Below, piece after piece: positions 51,601 through 63,175 of a stretch of 64,000 nucleotides of DNA. The notes under the pieces are model-generated. The model saw nothing but the letters and a program-made list of their open reading frames with translations, was not told where the DNA came from and ran no database searches. A program made the translations under genes and the position numbers. Each line of letters begins with the position of its first letter. Within the stretch, counting starts at the first letter, position 1. Origin of the DNA: Malus domestica (Eukaryota > Streptophyta > Magnoliopsida > Rosales > Rosaceae); assembly GCF_042453785.1 (NCBI RefSeq), contig NC_091669.1:33869001-33933000 (forward strand). The letters are read 5' to 3'.

Positions 51601-52113
51601 TAGCCTTTACCCCATTTATGGAGAGGCTGCTCCCAAAGGCTGGTAACATATAGATGAAACAAAATTTAATTTATAATATAAGATTAAAAAATTCATCAAA
51701 CAATTCTCCCAATTGAGATCAAGATTATTTTTTGTACAGATCATCAGTAACAAGTTAGACAGTCGTGTTTATTCAATTTTATATTTTTTGGGGAAAACAA
51801 ATCATTTCAGGCAGGTGGGTTTTCTTCCTACCAACTTTTTACTTGATCAACTATGGAAAAAAGGGAACACAAAAATAAAAGGCAGCACCTTTCCGGAAGA
51901 CAAAAGCAAACAAACATTTGGTGGACGTCACAAATTCAGCTCAAAGAGTCAAGGGATAAAACCAAAACGAGACACAATTAGCAGATGCATAAGTTGAGAT
52001 AATCGGCGATGGAAACAATCAGATCGGAGGAAAAATATATGTATAGATGGAAGAGGGATCTCACCGTCCATCTCGACGATGGGGTTGGCGACCTTGATCT
52101 TTTGGAAAGCCAT
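48631..52113 (-). CDS. ICDH: Cytosolic NADP-isocitrate dehydrogenase, copy B (15 exons)
   Basis: It oxidises isocitrate to 2-oxoglutarate and makes NADPH; the 2-oxoglutarate feeds ammonium assimilation into glutamate, the GAD substrate. Exons first to last: 52065-52113, 51163-51206, 50939-51048, 50776-50813, 50579-50656, 50447-50500, 50274-50375, 50036-50127, 49829-49932, 49654-49722, 49438-49553, 49308-49342, 49058-49200, 48833-48955, 48631-48712. All are GT-AG and sum to 1,239 bp (412 residues plus stop), the family length. The start [20 protein letters not shown] has no transit peptide, so it is cytosolic. Signature [20 protein letters not shown] and the [10 protein letters not shown] segment are intact. 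It is the only intact ICDH copy in the window. Intron 1 carries a SINE-like insert near 51530. Confidence 0.95.
51525..51650 (+). repeat. SINE-like fragment in ICDH-B intron 1
   Basis: The text GCACAAGGCTCCCGCTTTAC occurs twice in direct repeat, then TCTGGGAGAGGTGAATGTCG and GCTGCTCCCAAAGG follow. It resembles a widespread plant tRNA-derived SINE head. The short text GGCTGGTAACATATA flanks it on both sides (about 51501 and 51637), a likely target duplication of about 15 bp. Confidence 0.6.
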
Positions 52114-52261
52114 TGGTGCTTGTGTTCGTCTGAGAGTGATTGCTTGGAATTGGAAGGGTAGATGTGTAGGTAGGAAGGGAATGGAATCGGCGACTCTTTA
52201 ACAGTGAGAGGCAGGCAAAATATTGAAGGAAGATGCACACGACACACACTCTTGTTCTTTG

Positions 52262-52269
52262 TATTTATA
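52262..52269 (-). promoter_or_regulatory. TATA box of ICDH-B
   Basis: TATAAATA on the minus strand, 149 bp upstream of the ICDH-B start codon. Confidence 0.6.
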
Positions 52270-52361
52270 CCGGGAGTTGTGAACCAATATTTCAACGGAC
52301 AACTTTTGTTTTTCTTCTCATTTATTATTATTTTTCTTTTGGTGATTTGATGATTGGGAAT

Positions 52362-52524
52362 AAATTTTTCAGACGAGAATACAAATGATACATCACGTGC
52401 TTTTATGTAAGTGGTGAAAATTTTTATTTTTTAAGTTATTAACTTTTGAACACATATATCCCACTATTTATATAGTGACACGTGAAGTAACATCCCGTGT
52501 ACTGGTCACATTGAAAATTCTCTC
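52362..52524. mobile_element. Relative of the 33762 MITE
   Basis: It ends with CATTGAAAATTCTCTC and starts near AAATTTTTCAGACGAGA. The internal text CACTATTTATATAGTG is shared in type with the element at 33762-33932. It lies just upstream of the ICDH-B TATA region. Its ends are approximate. Confidence 0.45.
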
Positions 52525-52764
52525 ATTAGGGCTGAATACGGTCTTTAGTCATCAATATTAAAAAGAGAGATTTTAAATACGTTCTTTAGTCATCAATATT
52601 GTTTTCACTAAAATCTTATTATTTTGTAATTTTTAACACCTATTATTAGAGCTGGTTTGAAATAGGTTTTTTTTTTTAAAAAAAAAAAACATCAGCTATG
52701 CTTCTTCCAATAAGCATTTAAGTAGTTTTTTTAAGAATTTACTTGTATTTTTACTAAGGACTGA

Positions 52765-53085
52765 TTTCAGGGTCATTGTTGAAGGTGACTCGAAAGTTGT
52801 TATTGATGTTGTTGCTGTGAGGTGCGAGGTTCCTTGGACAATTAGAAGTATTGTGGAGGACATGCAATGATTAGCTTCCTTTTTGATTTGGTGGAGTGGA
52901 ACTATGAAGTTTCATTGTTGATGCCATTACCTCTATAGGACATAACTGCGACAATATGTGTATATTTATGATGGTTGTATTGTATTGCCTATCAAACTAG
53001 AAATGCGTTGTTGTATGATTCTAGAAGTCTCAGGTGTTTTAGAGGTTTTTCTCTAAATTAATTTCCTTTTGCTCTAAAAAAATTG
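52765..53085 (+). pseudogene. RNase H-like (RVT_3-type) fragment
   Basis: The plus strand reads VIVEGDSKVVIDVV, then CEVPWTIRSIVEDMQ, a typical plant RNase H-like domain found in LINE-associated and free-standing copies. The downstream frame is broken by stops before the end region. No start or promoter is seen; it is probably LINE debris. Confidence 0.65.
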
Positions 53086-53113
53086 TAAAATTTGAAACCA
53101 ACATATAATATTA

Positions 53114-53703
53114 GGGCTTGTCTGATATCCTATTTGAAATTTTTTATAATTTTTCAAAACATTTCTTAAGACTTTTTCTTGAAAACAATTTTCTTTAAGA
53201 TTCAAAAACTTGTTTGGTATGCGATTTAAAATTTTTAAATCTTACAACTTAAACTGAATTAAAAGATCCATAAAAAGGGGGTCGAGAGAGAAAGAGGAGA
53301 GATGAAGAAAGAAAGTAAGAGATAATTGGAGGAAATAGAAATAAGTGAGAAGATTGGAGGAGATAGAGAGGAAGATGAGTGAGAGAAAGAACCGAAAGAA
53401 TGAAAAGAGTGGATTGGAAGAGAGACGAAAAAGGTAAAAAAAAAAGAGAAGGGTGAGAGAGAAAGAAGAAAAGAGAGATAGATTTGTAGTGAGAGGGGAG
53501 GAGGGAGAAAAAAGAAATGAGTGACTTGTTTAAAAAATTTAAAAACTCACTTTTTGTGTTTTTAGATAATAGACTATATTTTTTAGTTAGCCTTTAGTTC
53601 ACTTTTTGAAAATAGTTCTATCAAACAAGTTTTTAAAGCCTAAAACTTGAAAATTGTTTTTGAGTTTAAAAAGTTGGATTCAAGTAGAATACAAAATAGA
53701 CTC
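53114..53703. mobile_element. Tourist-like (PIF/Harbinger) MITE, first of a tandem pair
   Basis: 590 bp starting GGGCTTGTCTGATATCC and bordered by TTA on both sides (53111-53113 and 53704-53706). The interior has a long GA-rich tract. It is similar along its length to the next element. Confidence 0.75.
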
Positions 53704-53706
53704 TTA

Positions 53707-54286
53707 GGGCTTGTTTGGTATCTTATTTGAAATTTTTTTATCATTTCTCAAAACATTTCTTAAAAACAATTTTCTTTAAGACTAAAAAACTTGATTGGTT
53801 TGCGATTTAAAATTTTTAAATCCTACGACTTAAACTAGACAAAAAGATCTAAAAATAGAGGGTCGCAGGAGAGGGAGAAAGAGAAGAGAGGATGAAAGAA
53901 GTTAAGAGATGATTAAAAGAAAGAGAAAGAAGAGAGAGGATCGGAGGAAGATGAGTGAGAGAAAGAACCGAGAGAATGAAGAGACGGATTAGAGAAGAAA
54001 CTAAAAAGGTTAAAAATAAAAAAATAAAACAGAGAAAAGAGAAAAAAGAAAAGAGAGATAGATTTGGAGTGAGAGGGGAGGAGGGAGAGAAAAGAAATGA
54101 ATGAGTTTAAGTTTAAAAACTCTAAAAACTCACTTTTTATGTTTTTATAGAATAAACTATATTTTTGAGTTAGTCTTGAGTTCGGTTTTTTAAAATAGTT
54201 CTACCAAACAAGTTTTTGAGGCCTAAAACTTGAAAATTATTTTTGAGTTTAAAAAGTTGAATTCAAGTAGAGTATTAAACAGACCC
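53707..54286. mobile_element. Tourist-like MITE, second of a tandem pair
   Basis: 580 bp starting GGGCTTGTTTGGTATC, ending TATTAAACAGACCC, bordered by TTA (53704-53706 and 54287-54289). It shares its left TTA with the preceding copy and has the same orientation and GA-rich middle. Confidence 0.78.
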
Positions 54287-54289
54287 TTA

Positions 54290-54480
54290 ATATCTTGTGG
54301 TATTCTTCTTCGTTTGTAATCTCGAGTTCTTAGGTTCGAATCTCGTAGATGACTAATTTGATACCAAATTTCGAATCTTATACATGACTAATTTGATACC
54401 AAATTAAGTTATCTATTATCGCTTAACCGAACTCTTCTCTCACTTTAATGTATAATGTAAAATATATCGATGCTACCAAA
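54290..54480 (+). repeat. SINE-like repeat upstream of recA
   Basis: Same family as at 7313. It contains B-box-like GGTTCGAATCTCG and the GACTAATTTGATACCAAATT motif twice (a short internal duplication). Confidence 0.55.
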
Positions 54481-54710
54481 ATGAAACAGAGAATATTAAT
54501 CTGAGATTTTTTTTTAATTTAAGTATTCATCTGTATTTGGCTAATTTTTTGCCTAACAATTAAGTTTCTCATCGCATTGGTGCGGACAGCGGAGAGCTTG
54601 AGCCTTCCCCTTTCTTCATATTATCTCTCTCACTTCTCGCTTTTCACCTTTCACTTTTCGTTTCGGGTGCTGCTGCATCTCTAAAATTGGGTTGTATCAG
54701 AGGTTTAGTA

Positions 54711-57522
54711 ATGGGTTTAGCATTCACAGGCAGCAGCGGAGGAAGCATGAGGTACTTGCCCACCCTCTCAAACCCACACTCGCACTCGCACTGCTTACCT
54801 TCTCCTCTACTCTTCCACTCTTCTCTCCCGCAGCGCTTCAACCTACACTCCATGGCGGTGAAGCCAATCAAAAGGGTTCGTTGCGAGCTCCAAGCCAAAG
54901 TCAATGGCGCTCTTTCCGCCGACTCCGACCCCCGTTTCATCGACCGGGTATGTTTTCGAAAACCCTTTTAGCCTTTTCGCCTCAATCTACGTGTTTGCTT
55001 CTCAAAAGCAGGAAAGTGTTTTTACCAGTGATTACCCACAAACGCAAACGCAGAAAGATTAACACTTTGAGCTGAAAGTACTTAAATTCTGATTACCAAA
55101 GTGCTTTTAATTTCAGCAAAAAGCACTGGAAGCGGCAATGAATGATATAAATAGTTCATTTGGGAAGGGAAGTGTTACAAGATTAGGAAGTGCCGGTGGA
55201 GCTCTGGTGTATGTGCTTCTCGTCTCCTGGTCATATCATATCACCGTCAATGTAGATTATTTAGAAGTCTGTTTATTTTTGCAGTGAAACTTTTCCCAGT
55301 GGCTGCTTGACATTAGACCTTGCCTTAGGTGGTGGCCTTCCAAAAGGGAGAATTGTGGAGGTGTGTATCCCATTGTATGCTTTCGTGCTTTTACTTTTGT
55401 GTCTATCTCTTTTTCTTTATTTTGCTTGCTAAGTTACACTTGCATCCGTTTGGGATTGGAATTTCGATGGTTTCCCTTCACCCTGTTCCGAATGTGGAGA
55501 GGTTTTGTTAGGCCCAAAGACTAATTTCTGCTTCTCCTTCCTTTCACTTTTCATGACCAAAGACAGATTGTTTCATTGGAAAAGAAATCTCTGTAATAGA
55601 TGATGTATCAAATGAAAGTTTTGTAAAAGATGTAGTATCTAAAAAAATCTTCGTAATTGTAGGAGATTGATCGCATTTTTGGACATTGCTTTTTTACATA
55701 CTTGGAGTAAACTTCTGCACCAGTTTGGTGTGGTGTGGGGGTTTGGCGTTTTCATTGTTGGTTGTGGATTTTTAATTTTGTGTAAGAGCCAAAAATTTGG
55801 TTATTTTATCAACATGTGCAATCATCATGGTTACTTATAGTTTTTAATAAAGATGCAATCACCATATTGCTTAAGCACTATGTGCAAATGATATGCAGTG
55901 GGTGAATTTCACATGCTACTTAAGCTTTATAAACATGTGGAAATTTCTCCTGATTACTTTCATTTTGTTAGAGTGATTGGAGTAGTGTAATTAATGGGAT
56001 TCATGTTGGCCCAAGGAAGTAGTTTAGCACTTTCTTTATTTGTATTAGGTAGTTCTTGCACAAATTGCTTATTTATCTTTGTATTGTTTCTAGATATTTG
56101 GACCAGAAAGTAGTGGAAAAACCACTCTAGCACTCCATGCAATTGCAGAGGTGCAGGTATAGCTTCCTCAACTTTTGTCAGGAATCTTTAGTTTCTAGTA
56201 ACTGAATACTGGCTGCTTCAAAGGATTTAGATCTTTACTGGACCAACATTTAGCTTTTCAATGGTAATATGCAGAAACTTGGAGGAAATGCTATGCTTGT
56301 TGATGCAGAACATGCTTTTGATCCAGCATATTCAAGAGCACTGGGAGTAGATGTAGAAAATTTGATTGTTTGTCAGCCTGATCATGGTGAAATGGCACTT
56401 GAGAGTACTATTCTGAACTTGTTCAGTCTGTCATAAGCAGGATGCCTAAGTATACATTTAGTATATTCTTAACATAATGATTTGATTTCTGTCATTGCAG
56501 TTGCAGATCGTATGTGCAGATCTGGTGCCATTGATCTTATCTGTGTTGATTCTGTCTCGGCTCTCACTCCACGAGCAGAGATTGAAGTAACCTTTTCTTG
56601 ATATTGTAATTATAAGTGTTCGATATGCAATTTCTCATATCTCACTGTCTGATCTTGCTACGTGTAGGGTGAGATAGGGATGCAGCAAATGGGTTTGCAA
56701 GCACGTCTTATGAGCCAAGCTTTGCGCAAAATGTCAGGAAATGCATCTAAAGCTGGATGTACACTAATATTTTTAAATCAAATCAGATATAAGGTAGTTT
56801 CAATCAATTTGTTCACATCTTCTCTTTTCCGAATGGCACATACTTGAGCATTAAAGTTTTCAAATATTTATGATGACGCATACCTGGATCCGTTGCAATA
56901 AATGATATTGAGTACCTAGGTCTAAGCATCTGTGTCTGAATCAATAATTTTTCATGTGTATGATTGTACTTGTTCCTCAGTTTTTCTTATTAGTTATTTT
57001 TCCCCTAAATCACAATTAGTTCACTTCCAGAAACTAATAGCCTGACTCCATGTTGCAAGATCGGTGTATATTATGGGAATCCGGAAGTGACATCTGGAGG
57101 AATTGCATTAAAATTCTTTGCCTCAGTTCGGCTTGAAATACGTTCTACAGGGAAGATAAAGTCTGTAAGCACATTAGCCACTTTTTCTCAATTCAAAATA
57201 GCGATTTGATAGATTAATTATAATATCTATTTATCTGTGTAAATCAGCAAATAGAGTTTCTATATTGTTTCTCATAGAACATACTTCTATACTGAGCAGG
57301 TAAAGGGAGATGAAGAAATTGGGGTTCGGGTTCGTGTAAGAGTAGTAAAGAGTAAGGTAACTTTTAGTACATCAGAATCATTTCTGCATCTGTGAGGCTT
57401 GTGCGCCAAGCATAGAAGGAACGCTTCCGTTGTTATCTTTATGATTACTTGAAGCAGTTATTGCAGTTTCACTAGAAACTTCATAACTGGTTTAAAGTAT
57501 GAAAATGTGATTTTATTTTATT

Positions 57523-57565
<43 letters not shown>

Positions 57566-59911
57566 GTCTAATTTTTCAGTAGAGTTTTCTGTCAGAAGCC
57601 ATTTATCCCTTTTGATTCTTCGGATATTATGGAAAATGCTATCCTGTGTTGGCTAAATGATTTTGATATCGTATTTGCATACATTTTAAGAGGACTTTTG
57701 CTGACTGCCTCCTGATTCCCAAGTTTTGACAGTATTCCATAATTATTGGCACTGCTCTTTATCACATCCATTCATTTAATTTTCAACTACTTTATTACAT
57801 TTCTGATTAATATGGCTTTATAAGTGAAAGGATCCTGATGCTAAGTTGTTGTAGGTTTCGAGACCATACAAACAAGCTGAATTTGAAATTGTTTTTGGAG
57901 AGGGAGTTAGTAAATTGGTGAGTATTGCAACATATTTGATTTTTCCAGCCCAAAAGGTTGAAACCACAATCTCTTTTAACTCATTCTTTCATTCAGGGTT
58001 GCATCTTGGATTGTGCTGAAGCAATGGATGTAGTAGTGAGGAAGGGTTCTTGGTATAGCTATGGGGACCACAGGTTCATACTTGAACTTCTATTTTCAGG
58101 TTTTAATTCTTAAATTTGTAGTTATACGTTGAGCGTTCTTAAAGACTGATGCAGTAGACTTCATTTTGGTTGTTGAGTTTAGTTTGGATATTCGATCAAA
58201 TAGGACTCTCATTCAGAATACTATTCATATTCGGAAAGAAAAGAGTATGCAAACCCATGGATAAGTAGAGTTTGATTATTAAATTGAATGTTTTGTTTAA
58301 GGAAGACATGCATTCCTAGGTTTTACTTTTCCTGTTTCTTCTTTCTTAACAATGTTCTCATGCACTGTTCATGCACATTGTTCACAAAATCAGACCAGCA
58401 TAAGTTTGCATACTTTTCTCAATCCTTTGCAACCCCAAGGGAACACAGATTTCACTTTGGAGAGAAAAGGTTTTGGGTATTGATTAATGGGAGGTGGAGG
58501 AGTAAGTTTGGTGCATTAAGGGGTTTGAGACAAGGAGAACCACTCTCAGCTTTCCAATTCACACTAATCGTGGATGTACTTAGTAGATTGATAAATAAAG
58601 TTAAGGAGATGCATTAGTGGTATTGCTAATTAGAAGGGAAACTGTGGGCATTTCTCATTTAGGAAACATTTTATGCTTTATCAGGTCTCAAATAAATAAG
58701 CCCAGGCACCTTTTAAGTTCACATGAAAGTAAGAGGAGACGGAGGCGCCTTATAATTTCAAAAATAAAAATTAAACCTTCCCAACCCTGAACTGTACTCC
58801 AACTTCAAGGTATTGCTAAAAGATCTGCGGCGAAACCCCATGATATCTAGATTGTACTGGGTCCTACCTTAATGGACTCGTGATGCAATAGGGTAAGTTT
58901 GACACAGAGGCTGTCTGTCACTTCCCATCAGTCTTCTATTTTTGACTTCCTTCTTTTGTTTCTTGTAGGAAAACAAAGTACAGTTTCTTCAATGTCAACA
59001 ACTTTTTAATGATCCTCCTTTTAAACTCTAGCAGCCCTGCGCTGATTCTGTCGTGCCTGATCAGCCTAACCCAATTTCCCTTATTACCCACACTGACAAC
59101 ACCCTCAGCTGCCCCGACCCTCTAATTCTGTATGCCCCAAATGGTTGTGGGAACAAAAGAACACAATATTGTTATCAATCCCCAAATTTTTCCAGGTACC
59201 CTACTGTTTCTAGTAAAAGTTGCAGATCCATGAGTAGGAGATAGTTCTATCAGCCCTTTTTGCTACAATTTCGTGGTTATGGACTGATGTGGAGCGAGCA
59301 AAGGTTATTAAACCTCAAATTCGTTTTCTTCGAGGACAGACCCCCAAACACCCATTCCTTTCTCCAGGGCCACATTTGAAGACATATTAAGCTGGGAGCA
59401 GTGTCTTAATTCCCAAAAGGTGGCCAGGGACATACATGATTTATTCTACTACCAAAAGTAATGAAATCAGCAGGCTACTAAATAACCTCCACTTATTTAC
59501 TTAACAATAATATCCTTTGGAACATTCAACCATTTCCCAGCTTGAACCTTGTTGAGTCCATGAACACGTGAAATGCCACACACCTTGATGTTTTGAAAAG
59601 TCTTCTGAACTCACCACGGCCTCTCTTGTCTAGATTTAAATCCTGAACTAAATGGGTTTTCATATTATCAACATAAAAGCAAAGTATTTTATGATTGTCT
59701 TGTACATAGGGTTTAGCATTATCAACATACGAGCAAAGTATATATATTTTATTTATCTTTGTCCTCGAAGTAACTCTCATTAACCAGCACTAATGTAAAG
59801 ATGTTTACTTAAATGGGATGCCCTTAAAATTTTGAATAACTCCTAGGTGAGATGAAAGGGGAAGGTTTATTTTCTTACAAATAACTCAAGAATTCTCTTG
59901 TTTATAACTGT

Positions 59912-59956
<45 letters not shown>

Positions 59957-60626
59957 AAAAAACTGTTGCAGCTAATGACTGGCTTTTATTTCTTATTTAT
60001 AAAGGTTAGGACAAGGAAGAGATAAAGCATTGCAGTACTTGAGAGAGAACCCTCTTCTTCTTGATGAAATGGAGAAGGTGATCTTTTTTATTTTTGTATA
60101 TTAGTTGGAACTTGATACTACACTCCATTTTTTTTAACTTAGTACATTGTTTCTTATTGTGTATTTCGAGTGGTCAAGATTACCTGCATTGTTTGGATGG
60201 TATATTTTGCTTCATTTTCATTCAGTATGTGCACAATGAAAATGTGGTTATCATATGCTGTCAATACTGTGAATTATGAACATAATATGATAATGCAGTC
60301 CGACATTTTTCATATTGTCATGAAAATTTGTTGAGGAAAGTTGGTGTTATTTATCTGTTTTGAGGGGCACTAGGGGTAAATGTACAAAACCTCAAAGTTT
60401 ATCTGTTTTGATGAAAAAAATTCAATGCCTTCTTGCGTGCTTTCCATAATTTTCTTTGACAGTGGGATAAATGGAATGTGCTATTAAGAAACTGAACAAT
60501 TCTTGAATGCACATGCAGATAGTTCGCTCCATGATGACAGATGGAACTGGACAAGTAGGCTCATTTCAGACAAGTAACTTGTCACTTGCCCAACAGGATG
60601 AAGTTGATTTTGAGGATATCCAATGA
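54711..60626 (+). CDS. RECA: Plastid-type RecA homologue (13 exons)
   Basis: Bacterial-type RecA recombinase of cyanobacterial origin: ATP-dependent strand exchange and repair of organelle DNA. Exons: 54711-54947, 55117-55208, 55285-55360, 56094-56156, 56275-56404, 56501-56586, 56668-56793, 57060-57164, 57300-57356, 57855-57917, 57997-58073, 60005-60077, 60519-60626; total 1,293 bp (430 residues plus stop). Residues 1 to about 60 are Ser/Pro/His-rich and basic, like a chloroplast transit peptide. The core follows with [19 protein letters not shown], Walker A GPESSGKT (138-145), Walker B LICVD (Asp216) and the [16 protein letters not shown] region. The C-terminus ends acidic (DEVDFEDIQ). It most resembles chloroplast RECA1. 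The start at 54711 was chosen to include the transit peptide; the ATG at 54852 is an alternative. Confidence 0.93.
57530..57562. repeat. (AT)n microsatellite in recA intron 9
   Basis: An uninterrupted AT dinucleotide run of about 15 repeats follows a TTTTA-rich stretch. Confidence 0.95.
58460..58680 (+). mobile_element. L1-type LINE reverse transcriptase fragment
   Basis: The plus-strand frame reads [14 protein letters not shown], then [20 protein letters not shown], then LSRLI, the RT segment before the YADD box of plant L1 elements (usual form RGLRQGDPLSPFLF). The Asp after RQG is Glu and Pro is Ala. The frame stops soon after; only a short decayed piece remains. Confidence 0.85.
59913..59952. 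repeat. (CT)n microsatellite in recA intron 11
   Basis: About 20 CT dinucleotides in a row, 53 bp upstream of exon 12, within reach of the acceptor region. Confidence 0.95.
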
Positions 60627-61729
60627 GGAGAAATGGATTTCAGTGTTTTCACTGTCTTCTGTTCTGGATCAAGGCAAAAGAAGTTATGGAAACTACGAAG
60701 AAACAGCACCAGTTTGCTCCACTCTATGCATCAAATGCAAGACCGGGGATATTTGACAAGTTGACATCAGTTTCTGCCTGATCCTGGTTCAGTTCCAGAG
60801 GTGGGGCGGGCGATGGCTTTTGTTTCGAACTAACAGGCTTAGGTTATTTCCATTTGAGTTGTTATGTCGTTGATCTGATATCATTCATCAAGTATCGCTT
60901 TAACGTTCAAAGCATGCCTTTGATTTCTATTTCTTTGATGCCTAACTTGAACTAGGCATTGGTAATGACTCAAACCTTACCATATTGTATGCAAACTGTC
61001 AAGTATACAGTTGATCAACTTCAAACGTGTATATTAGCAGTTGGATTTCAGTCCTCCAAATGCTAATGGAGAACCCAAGTAAATTGTCTACTAAGTAGAA
61101 CCACGTATTACATTTGGATTCGGTCAAGGGTCTATCTCACACATTCACGACTCATTGACTCCCTCAAACACTCAAAAATCCAGCTCCATCCTCTTTTATG
61201 TTATATGTTCATGCCTTGATGTATTGACACGGATTTTCGAATAATTGATGATGAAAATGTTATGTTTTTTCGGGAAATTTACGTACGATTTCTCTTTTTT
61301 GATGAACTTTGGATTCGAGAATTGTTTGGCAAACCGCTACCATGGTGAAGGAAGAATATGACAATGACTTATATGTGATGGAAGGCCATTATAGTGACTT
61401 ACCCATGTCATATAAGTTCTAAAAAAAACAGCCGAACAAAATATTCAATATGAAGTGTTCGGCAGATGGGCTCTGAGCACCTACGGAACAGTTGGACAAG
61501 TGACAGCCGAAATTTATGAAATTTTCAGTAAGGTCCCGCCGGAATCCAACGAACATTTCGGCCACCTAGAGCCGAACAATCTTCGCGATCACCTTTTCTC
61601 TCTCGTCCGAACTCGAAAATCTTCACGCTTCCCAACCCTCCAAACGTTAAATAATGAATCGGGGACGCTAATCAAGTTCTTTTGCAGTGACATTCTTTCA
61701 CCTCAGCCGATCGCCGAGGATCCGTCGTA
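60627..61729. other. recA 3' flank
   Basis: The first ~400 bp are the probable recA 3' UTR. From about 61430 the DNA is GC-richer and open in several frames, with inverted text GCCGAACA and TGTTCGGC. The open frame from 61455 is not recognised and runs out of phase with the MBF1 fragment, so I do not call it a gene. Confidence 0.5.
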
Positions 61730-61888
61730 CAGGACGGGGAGCCTGCCGTCATCCGGAAAAAGGCACCCAATGCCGCGGCCAAGAATGATGAGAAAGCCGT
61801 CAGCGCTGCTCGCCGCGCCGGAGCTGAGACTGACACCTTCAAGAAAGGAACTGCCGGGACAAATGAAGCTGCCCCCAGACAACATTTC
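61730..61888 (+). pseudogene. MBF1: MBF1 (multiprotein bridging factor 1) N-terminal fragment
   Basis: 53 codons read QDGEPAVIRKKAPNAAAKND, then EKAVSAARRAGAETDTFKKG, then TAGTNEAAPRQHF, matching the start of plant MBF1 (QDWEPVVIRKKAPNAAAK, then SAARRAGA, then AGTNKAA). MBF1 is a small transcriptional coactivator of about 140 residues. Here the invariant Trp of QDWEP is Gly, no ATG with the usual MAGIGP start is in frame, and the helix-turn-helix half is missing. After TTC comes TA followed by GTGAGT, which could be an old splice donor. Probably a captured or duplicated gene piece, not functional. Confidence 0.8.
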
Positions 61889-63175
61889 TAGTGAGTTTGT
61901 CTCTAAATTGTACTACGTATATATGAAATTCTTGTCTTTCATATTATAATTGATATTTCTTTCTTGATTGAGCTAAAATATATTTTCTAGAGTTCATTTA
62001 ATTGTCAAAGAAAAAAAAAAAACAATGGTGACGAATAATTGGTCATTGACAATATCGATGATTTTGAGTGGTGGATTGCCTAGGTGGATACGGCCTTCCT
62101 TTAGCCCACTACGTCTCTGGTTCAAACCCTCGCTCCTCCCTTGGCGTAACTTAAAAGTAGTAGTATCAAACAATTTTCAAGACAAACCAATTTGATTAGT
62201 TCTAAACACTGGAAACACCGGCTCACAGTTTTAGATGGCGAATCTCGATCACTGAATGATGTCGTCCCCTCATAAAATTTCTATTTTATCAATTGTTATA
62301 GACAACCATGTTTCTATCTCTGTCATCGCGCATTGGTAACGTGGCACACTGATACTTATATTTGGAGGCTCCCTAAACGGTTTCAGAATTTATATAACCT
62401 TGATTGACGGGTGTTTTTCGGTGACCAAAATTATTTTGCTTATGTAACTAGTAATACATAAGAAAAATTGTGATAGTTTGGGATTAGATTGAGTGAAACT
62501 ATAAAATTTAATGATATTTATCCTTAAAAACAGAAAAGAGAAAAGAGAATTCGTTTCTTCTTAAAGGGTAAGTTTGATCATGGTCTTGGAGAATCTGATC
62601 ATGCAGTCAAGACTCTTAGTGGCCTCACCATTTGGCGAGAAAGTTAGGAAAGTAATGTGCCTCCTATGTTTGTTTGAGAATACCTTTTGCACTTTTAGTA
62701 ATTTGTTTCAGAGAGCACAGAGCCCCCTCGATTCTCGCTGATATCATCTTTTAATTTAGCTGTTACTTGGCCGTAGTTCATTACTCATTAGGTACTTTCA
62801 TGTGAAACCAAATTAATTTGAAACTTTTCCGTAAACACAAATTATTAAAGAAGAAATCCAAGACCACCCACAACCATACAAACCAAATTAAGATAGATAT
62901 CTTTGTCTTAATTTGGTTACTTTGGTATTAATTTCATATCCTTATTTGGATTTGAGCAGCATAAGAAATTCATGTATGTTATCTGTATATTGTATGGATG
63001 GCATTTGTAATTAATTTTCACACACACACACTATATATATATATATACATATATATATATGTATATGTATATATGGGTGTGTGTGTTTGTGTTTGGCTGT
63101 GTATCTCTTCTTTCTCTTTGCTCTCAGAAAGAGAAGCTTTTGATTTGTGTTTTGTGTTTCTTAGTGTGGTAGAGA
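61889..63175. other. Intergenic and upstream region of the HD-ZIP gene
   Basis: No gene is seen to about 62900. Near 62066-62135 the text GCCTAGGTGG and GGTTCAAACCC resembles pol III A and B boxes, possibly a SINE. The last 150 bp are a leader with microsatellites and CT-rich text typical of plant 5' UTRs. Confidence 0.5.
63019..63098. repeat. Compound (AC)n-(AT)n-(TG)n microsatellite
   Basis: A run of CA repeats, then AT repeats broken by single C or G, then TG repeats. The whole can fold on itself. It lies 78 bp upstream of the HD-ZIP start codon, so it is in the promoter or leader. Confidence 0.9.

Larger units (their letters stand above)
52270..54710. other. Intergenic between ICDH-B and recA
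   Basis: No intact gene is seen. It contains a MITE relative (about 52362-52524), an RNase H-like pseudogene (52765-53085), two tandem Tourist-like elements (53114-54286) and a SINE-like repeat (54290-54480). The last 230 bp upstream of recA is its probable promoter and leader. Confidence 0.6.
58074..60004 (+). other. recA intron 11 (1.9 kb)
   Basis: The largest recA intron. It contains a LINE reverse-transcriptase fragment near 58460 and a (CT)n run at 59913. No host gene is seen within it. Confidence 0.7.

Noticed and set aside
54692-55075. 127-codon open frame over recA exon 1
   Set aside because: Out of frame with the transit peptide and running into intron 1; a shadow of exon 1.
61455-61949. 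164-codon open frame
   Set aside because: It overlaps the MBF1 fragment in another frame; its second half is a shadow of that coding piece and the first half has no recognisable motif.
62060-62140. A/B-box-like text GCCTAGGTGG and GGTTCAAACCC
   Set aside because: The spacing suits a tRNA-derived SINE more than a tRNA, no acceptor stem closes, and no tail is clear.
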